Positions 1 through 11,648 of a stretch of DNA of 64,000 bases are shown here, piece after piece. The notes under the pieces were generated by a model. That model worked only from the letters and a program-made list of their open reading frames with translations. It made no database searches and was not told the origin of the DNA. A program made the translations under genes and the position numbers. The DNA is from Chlamydoabsidia padenii (lineage: Eukaryota > Mucoromycota > Mucoromycetes > Mucorales > Cunninghamellaceae), in contig JAIWND010000057.1 in assembly GCA_025330725.1 (NCBI GenBank), forward strand, positions 1 through 64,000, read 5' to 3'. The first letter of the stretch is position 1, and each line of letters begins with the position of its first letter.

Positions 1-5
1 TTTAG

Positions 6-914
6 TCATGATGTGCCACTACCTCCGCTCAAGACAGATGAAGAAAACAGGAAGTTGAAACAGCAAGCTACCCTGTACATGGTCTTGGAGGATGCCTTTC
101 CTCGCGGGGACTTGGACAACTTCAGGAAGTTTGTGGTAAAAACCATCGCGTCGATCCTTGACCTACCTGAGGATCGACGTTACTACGCTGATCTCGGTGT
201 GGCGGGACGGGTAAGTACAAACATTTGCTATTTTGTGTTATCAACTACTCATTTTGGTAAAGTTTGGATCATGTATTTCCGAACAAAGAAGTGCTTTGGT
301 GGACAGGATCAAAAAGTTTCTGCTCTCCTACGACTTTGACACAGGTAGCCTTCCGAAGAAAGAATATCTCGCCTATATTGCCGATAACGGAAGGTACTAT
401 GAAGTATGAAAACAAAACCTTTATGTATATTAACTTGCACTTCTATCATTTCGTAGATTTGCTAGAGAAGACGCTTTGGACGACAGTCCTCTGTTCACTG
501 GTGATCTCTTTTTAGAGTGTTTTTATAAGGTGCTCTGTTTGAAACATGGGCAAACACCGCCCATTCCAGCCGAACACATCAACAAGCAGTCTATAGGTCT
601 TGTTTTTACTTTTGTAAGTACCAATATAATTAAATACAAACAACTAACTTTAATCATTGTCTCAGATGCTTTTAAAACTATCGGTGATGTCTGGTGACAT
701 GACCTGTTTGGAATTTAAAGAGTCTGGAAGTAATCCTTACTTCCAGTTCTACAAGGAATTTTTGGAAACACGACCTCCAAAAGGATCACTTGCGGCCTCT
801 GTTGATTGGGACGTCGCCATAAGGACCGTGAAGGATTATGTCCTTCGACAGAAAGAGCGATCGTCACCTGGAGGGGTCTCATCGGTCAACCGTCGATTCC
901 GTATCCAAGCATAG
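6..914 (+). CDS. Unrecognised protein, 3' part of a multi-exon gene (5' end outside window)
   Basis: Four exons can be joined with matching phases: 6-210, 263-393, 457-613 and 666-914 (stop TAG). The introns are 51-63 bp with GT-AG ends. The window opens just after an apparent acceptor (TTTAG), so the true start lies upstream. The C-terminal part seen is about 246 residues, mostly helical and rich in charged and aromatic residues (LEDAFPRGDLDNF, KKFLLSYDFDTG, LFLECFYKVLC), ending in a basic tail. I see no signal peptide, membrane segment or motif I can name, so no function is assigned. That four open exons join cleanly argues for a real gene. A run of T follows the stop codon. It could be a lineage-specific expanded family or a component of a mobile element. 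Confidence 0.6.
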
Positions 915-1312
915 TTTTTTTTTTTTTTTTTAATAAAATGATCAAACAGATGGAGAAATACTTTTCATATAACATTCATAAGTACTGTAGACCTCGAAAT
1001 GATTAAAAAGACATTTAGATAATAAGGAGCACAGATCATGGCTTTACATAAACCACCATATACGATGGACTATAGATATAATGGCAAATAACAGGTATTT
1101 TGGATGTTATGGATATCATTATAATTTTTACATATTGAGTATATTATTAGGAGTTTTAGATTTCATGTATGTCACCAGGGTTATTAGGCGATTATGCATT
1201 TTATTAGGACAAATAGCTTAAAAAAAAAAGCGAGCCTATCAAGTGGGGGGGTTACCCTATCTTGTCTGATTTGCCTAATTAGGTTGGTTAGGTCCTAGCT
1301 GACCTGGTATAG
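915..1312. other. Spacer without recognisable gene
   Basis: AT-rich DNA with a T18 run just after the preceding stop and a short G7 run near 1245. If the MULE transposase that follows has further 5' exons they should lie here, but I could not find an open, spliceable exon. Confidence 0.4.
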
Positions 1313-3254
1313 TTTTCCGATGTTATTGAATCAAGAATACCTATTGAAATCAAAACCTGGATCCAAGAAAAAGTTGATTTACACATGGACTGGAAATCTA
1401 TCAAATCATTACTTCGCCTGAACTCTGAACAACTGGATGATGTAAGTATACAAAATAAAAAAAGCCTTTTGAATTCTCACCTTACCTTTACTTCTCTTTT
1501 AGCTCGAAAACAATACTGGTGGTCGCCCATACTTCCCTCCTTCTCTTCTTATCAAGCATCAAGATGTCAAAAATGTTATCCATCAAAAATTGAATGAACT
1601 CTCTAAAAAGCATCATATTGATCAAGTTAGTGTCCGTCTTTGGTTTGATCACTTGAATTCTAAAGGTTACAGTACGTTTTATGATGACAATGACAATGGT
1701 CCTTTTACTTTATCTTGGTATTCTCCCTGGCAAAAAAAGGTAAACATATATTCAACATTGAATGTTTACTTACACTAATACTCTTCTGTTAATCGTATAT
1801 TGATAGCTTCTTGAACAATCCCTTGATTGGTGTGTCGACTCTACCCATCAAACTTGCCGTTCGATGAAGGATCCTGACTCTTATTGCTATCTATACACCA
1901 TTGTTGTGCGAAGCCCTATTACAAACAAAGGTGTGCCTGTGTGCTTTATGTTGACTTCAAACAAATATACGATCGATATTCAAAAATGGCTGGAATGGGT
2001 GAAACAAGGTAACGATCTCAAGGTCCAACGAATAATGATTGATTGCTTCTCTGCTGAAATTACTGCTATCAAGAATGTTTTTAATGATGTCTCTGTTCTC
2101 TTATGTCACTGGCACATAAAACGGGCTTGGAAACTGAATGTGAAGAAATATATAAGTTACTGAATGAAAGATTATACCTAAGCAATACTAACTTTTCTTC
2201 CTCTTCTTCTTTCAGGTCAAAGGTGGTGAAAAGAACGAAACTCTTACTAGACGTGATAAGGTCAGAAAAATGCTTCATGATATGATGTATGCAACAACTA
2301 TTGAAACGTTTGATGGCTTCTATACTTCTCTACGCGATTCATTGGTCTCCTGGTCTCCACGCTTTTTGAAATACTTTGATGAAACTTGGTATCAACGAAA
2401 AGAGCTTTGGTCAAAAGCGTTACGATTGGTAATTGTTTTAAAAACAATAGTATTCATTCATTATTAACCAATCAACTTTTTTTTTTGCTTTATCTTTGAT
2501 AGGATGCTCCCTTCCACACCAACAATCTGATCGAATCCTACCATAATCAATTGAAAACCTTCTACCTGGGCCGAACCAAGAAAAACCGTATGGATAAAGT
2601 TATCTATGTGCTCTCTCAAGTTGTTGTATTGGACTACCGTCAAGATGCTTTACAAGTTTTTTATGGTGTAAAAAATTTTAGATTGACCAAGGCTGAAGAA
2701 ACATCCAAGAACCTCGCTGATGAAGTAGAAACTACCAAAGGTTATGCTATGATCCGACTAGTCAATGATAATGTAAGTAACAAAAAATCATAAATGATCT
2801 GTACTAATAACCCAATGTTTGACCATGTTAGGAATACATATGTGAATCTTTTACTCTTGAAAACGTTTGCTACAATCTCAATATCATCAACAATTGTGTT
2901 GTTTCTTGCTCTTGTCCGGTCCCAACTGGTATTTGCAAACATATGTTTTTGCTCTCAAGTATCAAATTGATACCATTTAACCTGCGTGCCACCAGAACAT
3001 CATCATCATCATCATCCCCTTCAACATCGCTTCCTGTGTCCAATGACTCTATTTACAATGCTGCTCGCTCTGCTGAACTCAAGAACATGTACTCTCTACG
3101 CCGGGAAAGACTCCTCAGAACCCTTGACCAAACCTTTGAAAAGGTGAATGGAAACAATGATCTGATGGAACTTCTCTTGGACGATATGAACAATCTTACG
3201 ACGAAAGTAGACGACATCATCACCTCCAACCAGCACACCTCAAGGCAATGTTGA
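1313..3254 (+). CDS. MULE-type transposase with SWIM zinc finger, six exons, frame intact
   Basis: Exons 1313-1441, 1503-1739, 1807-2139, 2216-2428, 2503-2772 and 2832-3254 join entirely in phase 0 and give 534 residues with no stop. MULE transposase features are visible: first acidic residue in VDSTHQT, second in MIDCFSAE followed by CHWHIKRAW, third in NNLIESYHNQLK, then a SWIM finger (C-S-C about 2910 and C-K-H about 2938) and a low-complexity Ser tail with a coiled-coil-like end. MULE proteins cut and paste DNA between long inverted repeats; some have been domesticated as transcription factors (FAR1/FHY3 in plants). The first exon has no obvious initiator: its frame opens after an acceptor-like TATAG, with an ATG only at 1385. 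The N-terminal zinc-binding segment usual in relatives was not found, so the gene may be 5'-truncated. Confidence 0.82.
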
Positions 3255-4632
3255 ACTCATCCCCTTGTTTTTTTATATCTATTTTATTAATATTATTCAA
3301 CCATTATTATTACCACTATCATTATTATCATTATCCATTCTATAGACTTTTACTTATCTTTATTATATTATCCATCAATCATAAATAAAATTTATATTTA
3401 CACCATATTACTTGAATCCTTACTTTGATTTCTTTACTCAACAATGTTTTGCTTTAGCCAAATCCACTTTTTTATAATAAAAAAAAAGGTTGACATCATA
3501 CCTAAGATATTGCCCTAGTGACGGCACTTTCCTAAAAGAGAGGTTGTCATTTAACGGCGTTCCTCAGGACCATGTACTTTGAAACCCTTTTTCCGAAGCC
3601 GTTCTGGCACTTCTTATTGGATAAAAGACGTCTCATGTTCGGATGAAATACCTACCGCTCGTCACCTCATGGTACTACCTCGGCGGAATTTAAAGTATGA
3701 TGAGACGATTTAGTGCGCGGTGAGAGCACCCTGTATGTGCTTTCCCAAAGGGGAAATGTTTAAGCAAAAAAACAGGATATCCCCTTTAGGAAGTGAGGTA
3801 TGTACATTTTGAATTTCCGCTTTTGTCGATCCACATGGTCGATACGCCGTTGAGCCCTGCATACTGCACATTCCTACCACAAACCGATGACATGTGTATT
3901 GGATCAAAACAAAATATGACTTATTTTATTAAATTATTATTTACTATAGTCATTATATCTATCAAATAGCTAGATGGATGGTGATAAAGAAGTGGAAGGG
4001 GACGGGGATGAATATGGTGATGATGATCATTGGGCACGGCTACGTTTCCGTGATCCACCGCTGTTGATGGGATCAGACACCGTAACAAACCTAAAATTTT
4101 GTCTAAAGTAATGGTATGTGGAATTCGACAATAAAGACAGCAAGAGTAAAGAGAGATCCTTGTATATCTTAAAATTGAATGAGGAAGAAAAGCCAAGAAA
4201 GGTCAATACAAGAGCTACTATTTATACAAATTTAAAAATTTCTAAACCTTGGCTTTTTGTTGAGTTGAGCCAATGAGGGGAAGTTGACAAGACTGGTTTT
4301 ATTTCTTTTGTAAAGTGGAGTTGATTTCATTGGACTTTATAATTAGTGCTCTCACGACGACTTAAATTTCCATCGCATCAAAAGCATCGCATCAAACTTT
4401 AGTCTAAAATGGTAAGGTGAGGTGGGACGAAAGTGATACGATGAGATGGTCGGGGTTGATTATTTTTTCACTTGATGCGATGGTTTTTTGAGCCCAGGGG
4501 AAGTTGGTCTTTGATGTCGACCAAAAGGAACAAATTGGCGGATTTTAAATGTTTCTCACACTTCCTTGTTATTCCTTTTTCTACTTTTTTTTGTTCCTTT
4601 CTCTTTTACTTACTTCTTTTTTTTTCTTCAAC
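3255..4632. other. Anonymous intergenic DNA
   Basis: About 1.4 kb without a supportable gene. 3255-3480 is very AT-rich (3' flank of the transposase). 3490-3900 is more GC-balanced with only short shadow frames. A 12-bp inverted repeat lies at 4370-4483. No terminal repeats matching the neighbouring transposase were seen. Confidence 0.4.
4370..4483. repeat. Perfect 12-bp inverted repeat spanning 114 bp
   Basis: CCATCGCATCAA at 4370-4381 and its exact reverse complement TTGATGCGATGG at 4472-4483. A second partial copy (GCATCGCATCAA) follows the left arm. It may be the ends of a tiny non-autonomous element or a hairpin. No target duplication is obvious. Confidence 0.45.
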
Positions 4633-4959
4633 ATGCGAACTCAAAACTCCATTAAAAGCTCGCAATATGAAGTGATATCGGCGAAATATCACGAACTGTC
4701 GGGGGACACTTCTCAGTCAATTGACTCCATCAAGCAAAAGTGGAAACGATTAGTTGACGAGTTCAAGTCTGTGGTATGGGACGTGATTCCGAGACGTAAT
4801 GAGCTTGTTTATTCAAGTGAAGAAGAAAAAAAAGTCTGCTACTGTTTTTCTATCTCTAATAAGTGTTTGTCCCATCAGTTAAGCCCCCACATTCGTAGTC
4901 CGAATGTGATCATCTTCAACTACTGTGTTACCATACGGATATACTTGTATGGTTCCTGA
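4633..4959 (+). pseudogene. Possible Myb/SANT-like (trihelix) fragment
   Basis: The frame from the ATG at 4633 encodes a short stretch, roughly residues 10-60, with helical spacing reminiscent of a Myb/SANT-like DNA-binding fold (KYHELSGD, SIKQKWKRLVDEFK). This kind of domain often accompanies DNA-transposon ORFs. The frame then degenerates and no partner exon was found. I treat it as a relic; the identification is a weak resemblance only. Confidence 0.25.
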
Positions 4960-5139
4960 AAAAATAAAAATAAAAACTTGACTTTATTGCTCACTTCGAA
5001 ATCAATCACTTCAATAAAAAATAAAAATAAAAAATAAACTACTGCCGTATACGACACTCGTGCTACCTTAAGTATGTGAGACTTTATTTGGGGGTCAGAT
5101 TCTTTATTTCTAGTCGTCAAGTTTCATAGAAGCTAATTT

Positions 5140-5174
5140 CACAATTGTTACTAAATGCCTGTTAGAATACGACA
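5140..5174 (-). repeat. Downstream terminal repeat of the Gypsy element
   Basis: Shares 29 identical bases (5146-5174) plus a further CACAATT with the copy at 10253-10288. It starts TG and ends CA in element orientation and directly abuts the polypurine tract, as a 3' LTR should. Confidence 0.6.
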
Positions 5175-5207
5175 TAACCCCCCCTCCAGCTTAGAAGAAG
5201 GGTGCTT

Positions 5208-8200
5208 TTAAGCGGTTCTGCTCGGTTTTGAGCTTTTCCTGCCTCTTTTCCTGCCTCTTTTGTTGTTATGCGCTTTGCGCTTCCTTTGTACCACCCTAGG
5301 TTCTTGGCCGATTCGTTTCCAATATTGTTGGATGCACTGCTGGGAATGGAAGTTCTCTGCGGGTTCCCACGTGTTGTGCGAATCATCGAAATTGAGCCAT
5401 TTTACCTTGTAGGTATATTTGTTAGTTGTCTCGTCATGTTCGTGATCAACTATAGCTTCAACTTCGTACACGTTGTCTGCTCCTTGATGTTCAGTCTCTG
5501 CCTGAACTAATTCACTTGCTTGGTAGTGTCTTGTCATAAGCTGGTTCAGTGTATCTCTCAACACGTATGAACCTTGGTCAGTCTTTCTTACTACTTCATA
5601 CGGGCCTTCATACACTGCATCCATCTTTGTTCGGAAATTGGGATGTATCTTTATCCTTACAGTGCTGCCATTTTTGAAGTCCTTGAGTAGATGTGTTCTG
5701 TCAAAAGTTTCCTTTTGTTTCTTGATGGTCTGCATTGTTCTTTCCTCAATTGCAGGGAAAATTACATTTTGTAATTCCGCAATGCGTGCTTGCACTTGGT
5801 CAGCTGTGAGTGGCGTTTGTTTGTTTGTTTCTTCATTGAAGTTTTTGAAATCATTTAGTTTTCTTGTTAATTGCTAACTGTGCGCTTGGCACAAATAGAT
5901 CCCATGTATCTGTTACGCCTTCAACCAACTTTTTGATTAATCTCATGGCTGTACCAACAGTTCTTTCTGCTGCACCGTTACCTTGTGGATGGTAAGGTGT
6001 TATTAATCTATGATCAAATCCTGCTTTGATTTTGAATCTTGTCATTACTTGATTGACAAACTCTTTTCCATTATCTGACTATAATGTTCTAGGTATTCCG
6101 AAATCACAAAATACCGGTATTATGGCTTTAACGACGGATTCTGCCGTCTTATCCTCGAGTGGTCTCAATATCACGAAACGACTACATATATCAATCATTA
6201 TCAATAAATAACAGTTACCTCTCTTTGTCAAAGGTAATTCGCCTGCTAAATCAATTGCCCAGTGATCTCCCGGCAATGCTGCATGCACAGGTCTATGTGG
6301 GTCGTATCCTGTTTTGACTATGTTGAATCTTTGGCATGGTATACATTGCTTCACCATTTCCAACGCTTCGTGTTTTATGTTAGTCCAGTGAATTCCATTG
6401 TTATGCACTGCTTTGACTATTGCTTCTGCACCGAAGTGACCGAACAGATGTGCCTTTTGTAATAACTCTTTTCTCTCCTTTTGTGTAGGTGGTTCCAGAT
6501 AATTATCCTTCAACTCTGCTTTGCGAAGTACTCGGATAAGCTTTCTCTGATTACGAGTTGCTGCATAGTCTGCTTTGATTTGTTCACCTCCATCATTACC
6601 CTCCCCCAGATCTTTGGCCGAAGGAAAAAGTCGAGAAAGTGCATCAGGTAAGACATTGTTTATACCTGGGAGGTGCACCACATCAAAGTTATAATCCAAT
6701 AACGTATCGCACCATTTCGAAAGCATTGCATTCAGGTCACGTTGTGTATGGATGTAGACAAGAGCTTTATGGTCCGTATATAAGGTAAATTTTCTACCCC
6801 AGAGATGCTGATGGAATTTGTTGAAAGCGTAAATGATAGCTAACAACCCCTTTTTTGTGATCTGATAGTTGCGTTCTGACTTGCTCAGAGCACGAGCCAT
6901 GAAACCATTGTGAAGGATAGTGCCGTCACGATCAATTTGATAGAGGACAGCACCAATACCGACATCGGAGGCATCAGTAGCAACATGGAACTGTAAATCA
7001 GGTCTAGGCGAGAAAAGGTAAGGAGCATGGACCAAAGATTCTTTGATCTTGTTAAAGGCAATCGTATGGTCCTTTGTCCAAAGGGCACCCAACTGACCTT
7101 GGTGGTTACGCAAGGCATTCAACGGTTCAGCAAGAGTAGGAGCCTTTGGCAAGTACTGATGGAAATAATTGATGAGACCGAGGAATCGTTGAATCTGTTT
7201 TCCTGTAACAGGAATGGGCCATTCTTGGGCATTAGTGACTTTGCGTGGATCGAGGAAGGACTTTCCTTGCGCCGAAACACAGAAACCTAATAAATAGATT
7301 GTTCTTTGAGCAAAGTGACACTTTTTGGGATTGAGGATCAAATTGTATCGAGTAAGTTCGTCGATCACTAACTTGGTGTGGTCGGCGTGTTCCTTGTAAG
7401 TGCTACTATAGATCACGATGTCATCGACAAAGGTAGCAACAAACGTTTGGAACGGTGGTTGGGTAAAGAGTGTGGTCATGACTCTTTGGAATTTGGAAGA
7501 AATAGGTTTCAAACCAAAAGGACAACCAATGAACATGAATTGACGGCCGTCAGGATCAGTGAAAGCGGTATTATGCCTATGTTCTGGAAGGATGGGAAAA
7601 CAATGGAAAGCATTTGTCAAATCCAACGTGGTATATACCTCTGCCTTGGCAAATTTCTTGAAAATATCATTGATATTGGGTAAGGGGAATCTGTCCTCCT
7701 TAAGATATTTGTTGTTGTGTCGTGGATCAAGACATGGACGCTTGTCCGTGTATTTACCCGAACTATCTTTTTTGGGTGCTAGTGTTAAAGGACTATTCCA
7801 ACGGTTATCCACATTCGAAGGTACTCGTTCAATAACACCATCAACAATCCACTTGTCGATCGTTTCACGCACCTTGGGAATAAGTGTATCAGGAATCTTG
7901 TATTGGATACGGAAACCTTCTGCATCAGGAGGTGTATCTAGACGCACGATAGCATCAGGATGGGTACACAAGCTAAGTTTATCAATAGCTTGGCTACGAT
8001 CGATATTATTTTGTACTTCATCCAGGAATTGACGTTGTTGAGTGGGAGTACCATAAGGATCTTCATTAGGTACAGCCACATCTTTGAAAGGACTTTCCTC
8101 TTCCGTTTTTACTGGTGGTGTCCATGAAACAGCTAAACCAGTATATCCTATGCCGAATACTTTCATCAGATCAGTACCAATGCTCATATCTTTGTTAAGT

Positions 8201-10035
8201 GCTAGATTCATGACATCCAAGGCTACTGTATATGTTTTGTAGTTATAATGAATTTTGATAGCATCTGTGCGTCCGAGGATGGAGCTGATTGCTTTGCTAT
8301 CTGCTAATCCCACTGGGATAGGTTTGGAGTAAGGTTTAAAAGCAATTTTATTTTCGATACAGAATTTCTGATCTAAAGAAGAAAAGTTGGCACCTCCGTC
8401 TACGAGAGCCATCACCGGTATTGTGCCAATCATGACAGGCACATTTACTTCATCGCCGTCAATCTGTTTGATATTAGGAGAATAAGTCAGTTGCGGTGTT
8501 CCCTTCATTGCATTCATGTTAAGCTTACCGAAACGATCAAACATGTCATCGCTTGACAGATAAGTTGCCTTTGTCAACTCATCAGCGATTTCATCCACAG
8601 TTGGTGGGGCATGTTTGGACTTGGCCAAACCGGGACCAGCACGCACAACTTTGTCGTCGCGAGGAACAGGTACAGGCCAACCATTGATCCCATCATTGTT
8701 AGGAAGGTCGCTGCTGTTTCGTTGCTGTTGTTGTTGTTTTTGTTGTTTCGTCTTCTTGACGGCACGAGAAAACCTAGGCTTGGCCTTGGTCTTATTGTCG
8801 ACGTTGTCAACTGATCTTGGTCCCCATTGCTTGTTAGGGTACCGGTGGTGTTGGTACGCATTGTTCACAGGTGCCTCGTCGTCATCCTTTCTTTTCTTAG
8901 CCAAGTCCCTGTCCTTGGCCAACAAAACGGGACACACGGCGTTATGACCTGGTCTGTACGTCATACCACAAGTCTTGGAATTGTACTTGTTACCACACAT
9001 ACCGAGACCTATTGTGGAAGAAGAGGTGTGCAACTTCTTGCTGTTGCTGGTGTTGGCTTCGGAAAGCGATCTCTTGCTGATCGTCACCGCATCCATATCT
9101 AAACCCATGAGCAGATCCAACATCTGCTGCTCATCCCCTTTTCCTTCCTTCATTGCCACTTGTAAATCTTCTTGAAACTTACGTTGCCAGACCTTTGGTG
9201 TTGACATCATCAGTTGAACAGCCAAAATTTGATAAACTGTCAGCTTATCAACTTTTGCCTTTTTCAAGACATCCCTGTAACGAGCAACCATTTCAGTACT
9301 ACTCTCATGCTGAGCATACCGAACGTTAAAGAGGGCTTGCAAATTGACAATCCTGCTAGCAGGCGTCTCCACGAAGGAAGCAATCCACTCCTTAGCCAAG
9401 TCCCAGGTCTCATGCTGATCGGCCGGCAATGCTTCCTGATGCATGCGGTAATGGGCGAGGATGGTGTCGCTAAGGCACCAAGACAAAGGTGTTTTGAAAT
9501 GTTCGGACACATCAATGCAGTTCATCGCAAAAACCTTTTCAAAATGCGTAATAAAATCTTGGACTTCAAGATGCACCTGAGTTGTCCTGATCATGGTAGG
9601 AGGAGCATCATGCTTGAACCTCAAACCGGGCAAGCTGTTGATGAGGGTTGGTCCCACTTGAGTTTCGTGAACATGGTTCGCGGCGACAAGGGGCACCCCA
9701 CCAAAAGCAGGTTCATTTGGATTCATTCTCAAAAAATGTGCCTTAGCATCCAAATACTTGTCGGTAGCTCTCTTGCTAGCTTCCAACAAATCATTGAGGT
9801 CGACGGATCTCATGCTGATACCGTCTTCCAGGAGACCTTCGCTTTGCTCAGGTTCCATGAGTTCCATTTCCAAATAGACATCGGAGGCCCTATCCATTTC
9901 CACCCTGAAACGCCCTAAGACAAGCTTCGTCTTTTCCACAGAGGATAATTCCGAGAGCGGCTTCCTGAAAGGGGCTTCGACCATCACGGTGTCATCTTCG
10001 ACGATGGGTTGGTTGTTGTTGTTAGAAGCAGACAT
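5208..10035 (-). pseudogene. Gag-Pol polyprotein of the Gypsy element, broken in integrase
   Basis: A single frame runs from ATG at 10035 (MSASNNNN; an upstream in-frame start at 10107 is possible) to a TAG at 6079-6081. Order: Gag-like helical region; a C/H-rich segment (CGNKYNSKTCG...C) in place of a standard zinc knuckle; aspartic protease with LVDGGANFSS (D-G-G instead of the common D-T/S-G); RT with LDLTNAF and FVDDIVIYS; RNase H with ATDASDVGIG and YTDHKAL; integrase with an H-H-C-C finger and first Asp in HWAIDLAGE. The TAG interrupts the catalytic core just before the second Asp. The frame reopens at 6076-5851 and then shifts, with apparent loss of a few dozen bases near 5860, into 5795-5208, which carries a chromodomain (YKVKWLNF...NTWEPAENF). 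Two lesions therefore disable integrase. Confidence 0.88.
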
Positions 10036-10252
10036 GGTTGAATTTAGTATAAAAATATGTTGTAGTGGTGGTTTATGTAAATAAAGACTGTATGAATACT
10101 GAGTCAAAGGTGTAAGTCAAATTTATTAGATAAAAATGAAAGAGAGAAGAAAACAGTAATACAAAAACTACTCCCTGGATATAACAACAGGACTGCAGAC
10201 AGAGGGACTGCTCTAGAATAATTTTATCCGAACTGAGTATTCCAGCATGTAG

Positions 10253-10288
10253 CACAATTTGTTACTAAATGCCTGTTAGAATACGACA
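10253..10288 (-). repeat. Upstream terminal repeat of the Gypsy element
   Basis: Matches 5140-5174 with a single one-base length difference. About 220 bp of untranslated leader separates it from the gag start at 10035. The sequence directly after it, where a tRNA primer-binding site is expected, does not contain an obvious TGG-initiated tRNA complement. Confidence 0.6.
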
Positions 10289-11648
10289 AATCCCAAGTGC
10301 CTGTCGATAGAATCCACTTTTCCTATCAGCAGAACAAGAAATTCTTCTGTTTGTTTCTTGAAGGTCTTCCGTTCTTCAAAGTTGTTGTTTATTGTATTGT
10401 GTGTAGTAGAGGGGAGATTATTATAAAAATTAAAAGAAAAGGAAAGAAAAGAAAAGAGGAATGTCAATATCTGTGATTGAAATTAAATTAATACCACTCA
10501 TTGGCTCATTTATGCCCCTTATCCCTCATTTCCTTTTCACCATGTCCCAAATAAAATTTGATTTCATTGGCTCACCGATTGATTTTGATATGTTTATATC
10601 TTTTTAGAACACTTATATCCTCCGTTTTCATTCAGGGGGTATATCTGACTTGATCCTTTTCTATTTTTGGTTTAAAAATCCGGACTGGAAAAAAAAACCG
10701 CAGATTTTTCCTACAGTGATTACATTCTAGCTTCTTTACATGTATTGATTGATGATCAACTTGAATTGGTCGGTTGTAAATAGTGAAACTGACTCCTATA
10801 CATGTTATTCTCTTGTTTCCCACACTGACTGACAAGGGTTTGCTCCATTGGTTGATTGATTGGTTCATCATTCATTTTCATTGTTTTATAATTTCCCCAA
10901 CACTGATCACCTCCTGTCATTGAGACATTTCTTATCCATTGGTTGAATGATTGGTTCACCATCAATTTTTACACGCTATCCCTTTCTGTATCCTATAAAG
11001 CTCTACTTTCTTCACCTTCTTCTTTTTTCCCGTTCATCCTTTGTCTTCTTTACGCTCTGCTTCCTCCACTTCTAATATAAACTCTCTCTCTCTTTCTCCT
11101 CTGTCTTCTATCCGCTCTCCTTCCGCCACTGCCAATGTGGTCAGCCAGGCTGCAACGGTTATCCAATCAGACAATTCATGTAGTAATGCTAGCCACTTGG
11201 TATGAATCCGCTCTCTGTCTCTCTCCATTCCTTTGTCTCCACTCCTTTGTCTATGCCCAATTCACTCCTTCTATATATTCAAGTCTTTTCCGGGGGGGGT
11301 AACCGCTTCCCCAACATCACTGCACTTCGGTGTTAAGTTTTATCATTTCCATAGACAAAAGAGGCTGATCATAGTACTAACTGACTGCTTGATTTTTTTT
11401 TTCAATGTATGATTGCTTTTGATCATTTCTTTCAACTACTTTTAAACATCGTAGATTTTATTGTCGCTTTTATTTAATGAAACTGTACTAGTAATAATCA
11501 TAGAAAATAAAACAGGGGAATTGCATTACACTTATACTGGTACCTTTGTTTTTTATTCTACTTTACTCTATTTTATTCAAACCTCTAAAATCATTATTTT
11601 ACATACCCTTGCGCGCATTCTTTTTGATGGAAAACGAACTATTAATGT
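10289..11648. other. Intergenic DNA without recognisable gene
   Basis: AT-rich spacer. It contains an imperfect duplication (CATTGGTTGATTGATTGG near 10849 and CATTGGTTGAATGATTGG near 10938) and two similar pyrimidine-rich segments (about 11030-11070 and 11080-11130). Open frames on both strands look like shadows with no family signature. Confidence 0.4.

Larger units (their letters stand above)
5146..10288 (-). mobile_element. Ty3/Gypsy retrotransposon (chromovirus type), inactivated
   Basis: The element is read on the minus strand. It is bounded by two direct copies of a 29-bp sequence (5146-5174 and 10260-10288) that begin TGTCG and end AACA in element orientation. A G-rich polypurine tract (GGAGGGGGGG, rc of 5177-5190) immediately precedes the downstream copy. 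Between them lie gag, protease, reverse transcriptase, RNase H, integrase and a chromodomain, in the Ty3/Gypsy order. Similarity between the two ends extends over only about 35 bp, far shorter than ordinary LTRs. Flanks show no convincing target-site duplication. Confidence 0.85.

Noticed and set aside
9214..9918. 234-codon plus-strand frame
   Set aside because: It lies antisense to the gag part of the Gypsy polyprotein, whose frame is far longer and carries conserved domains further on.
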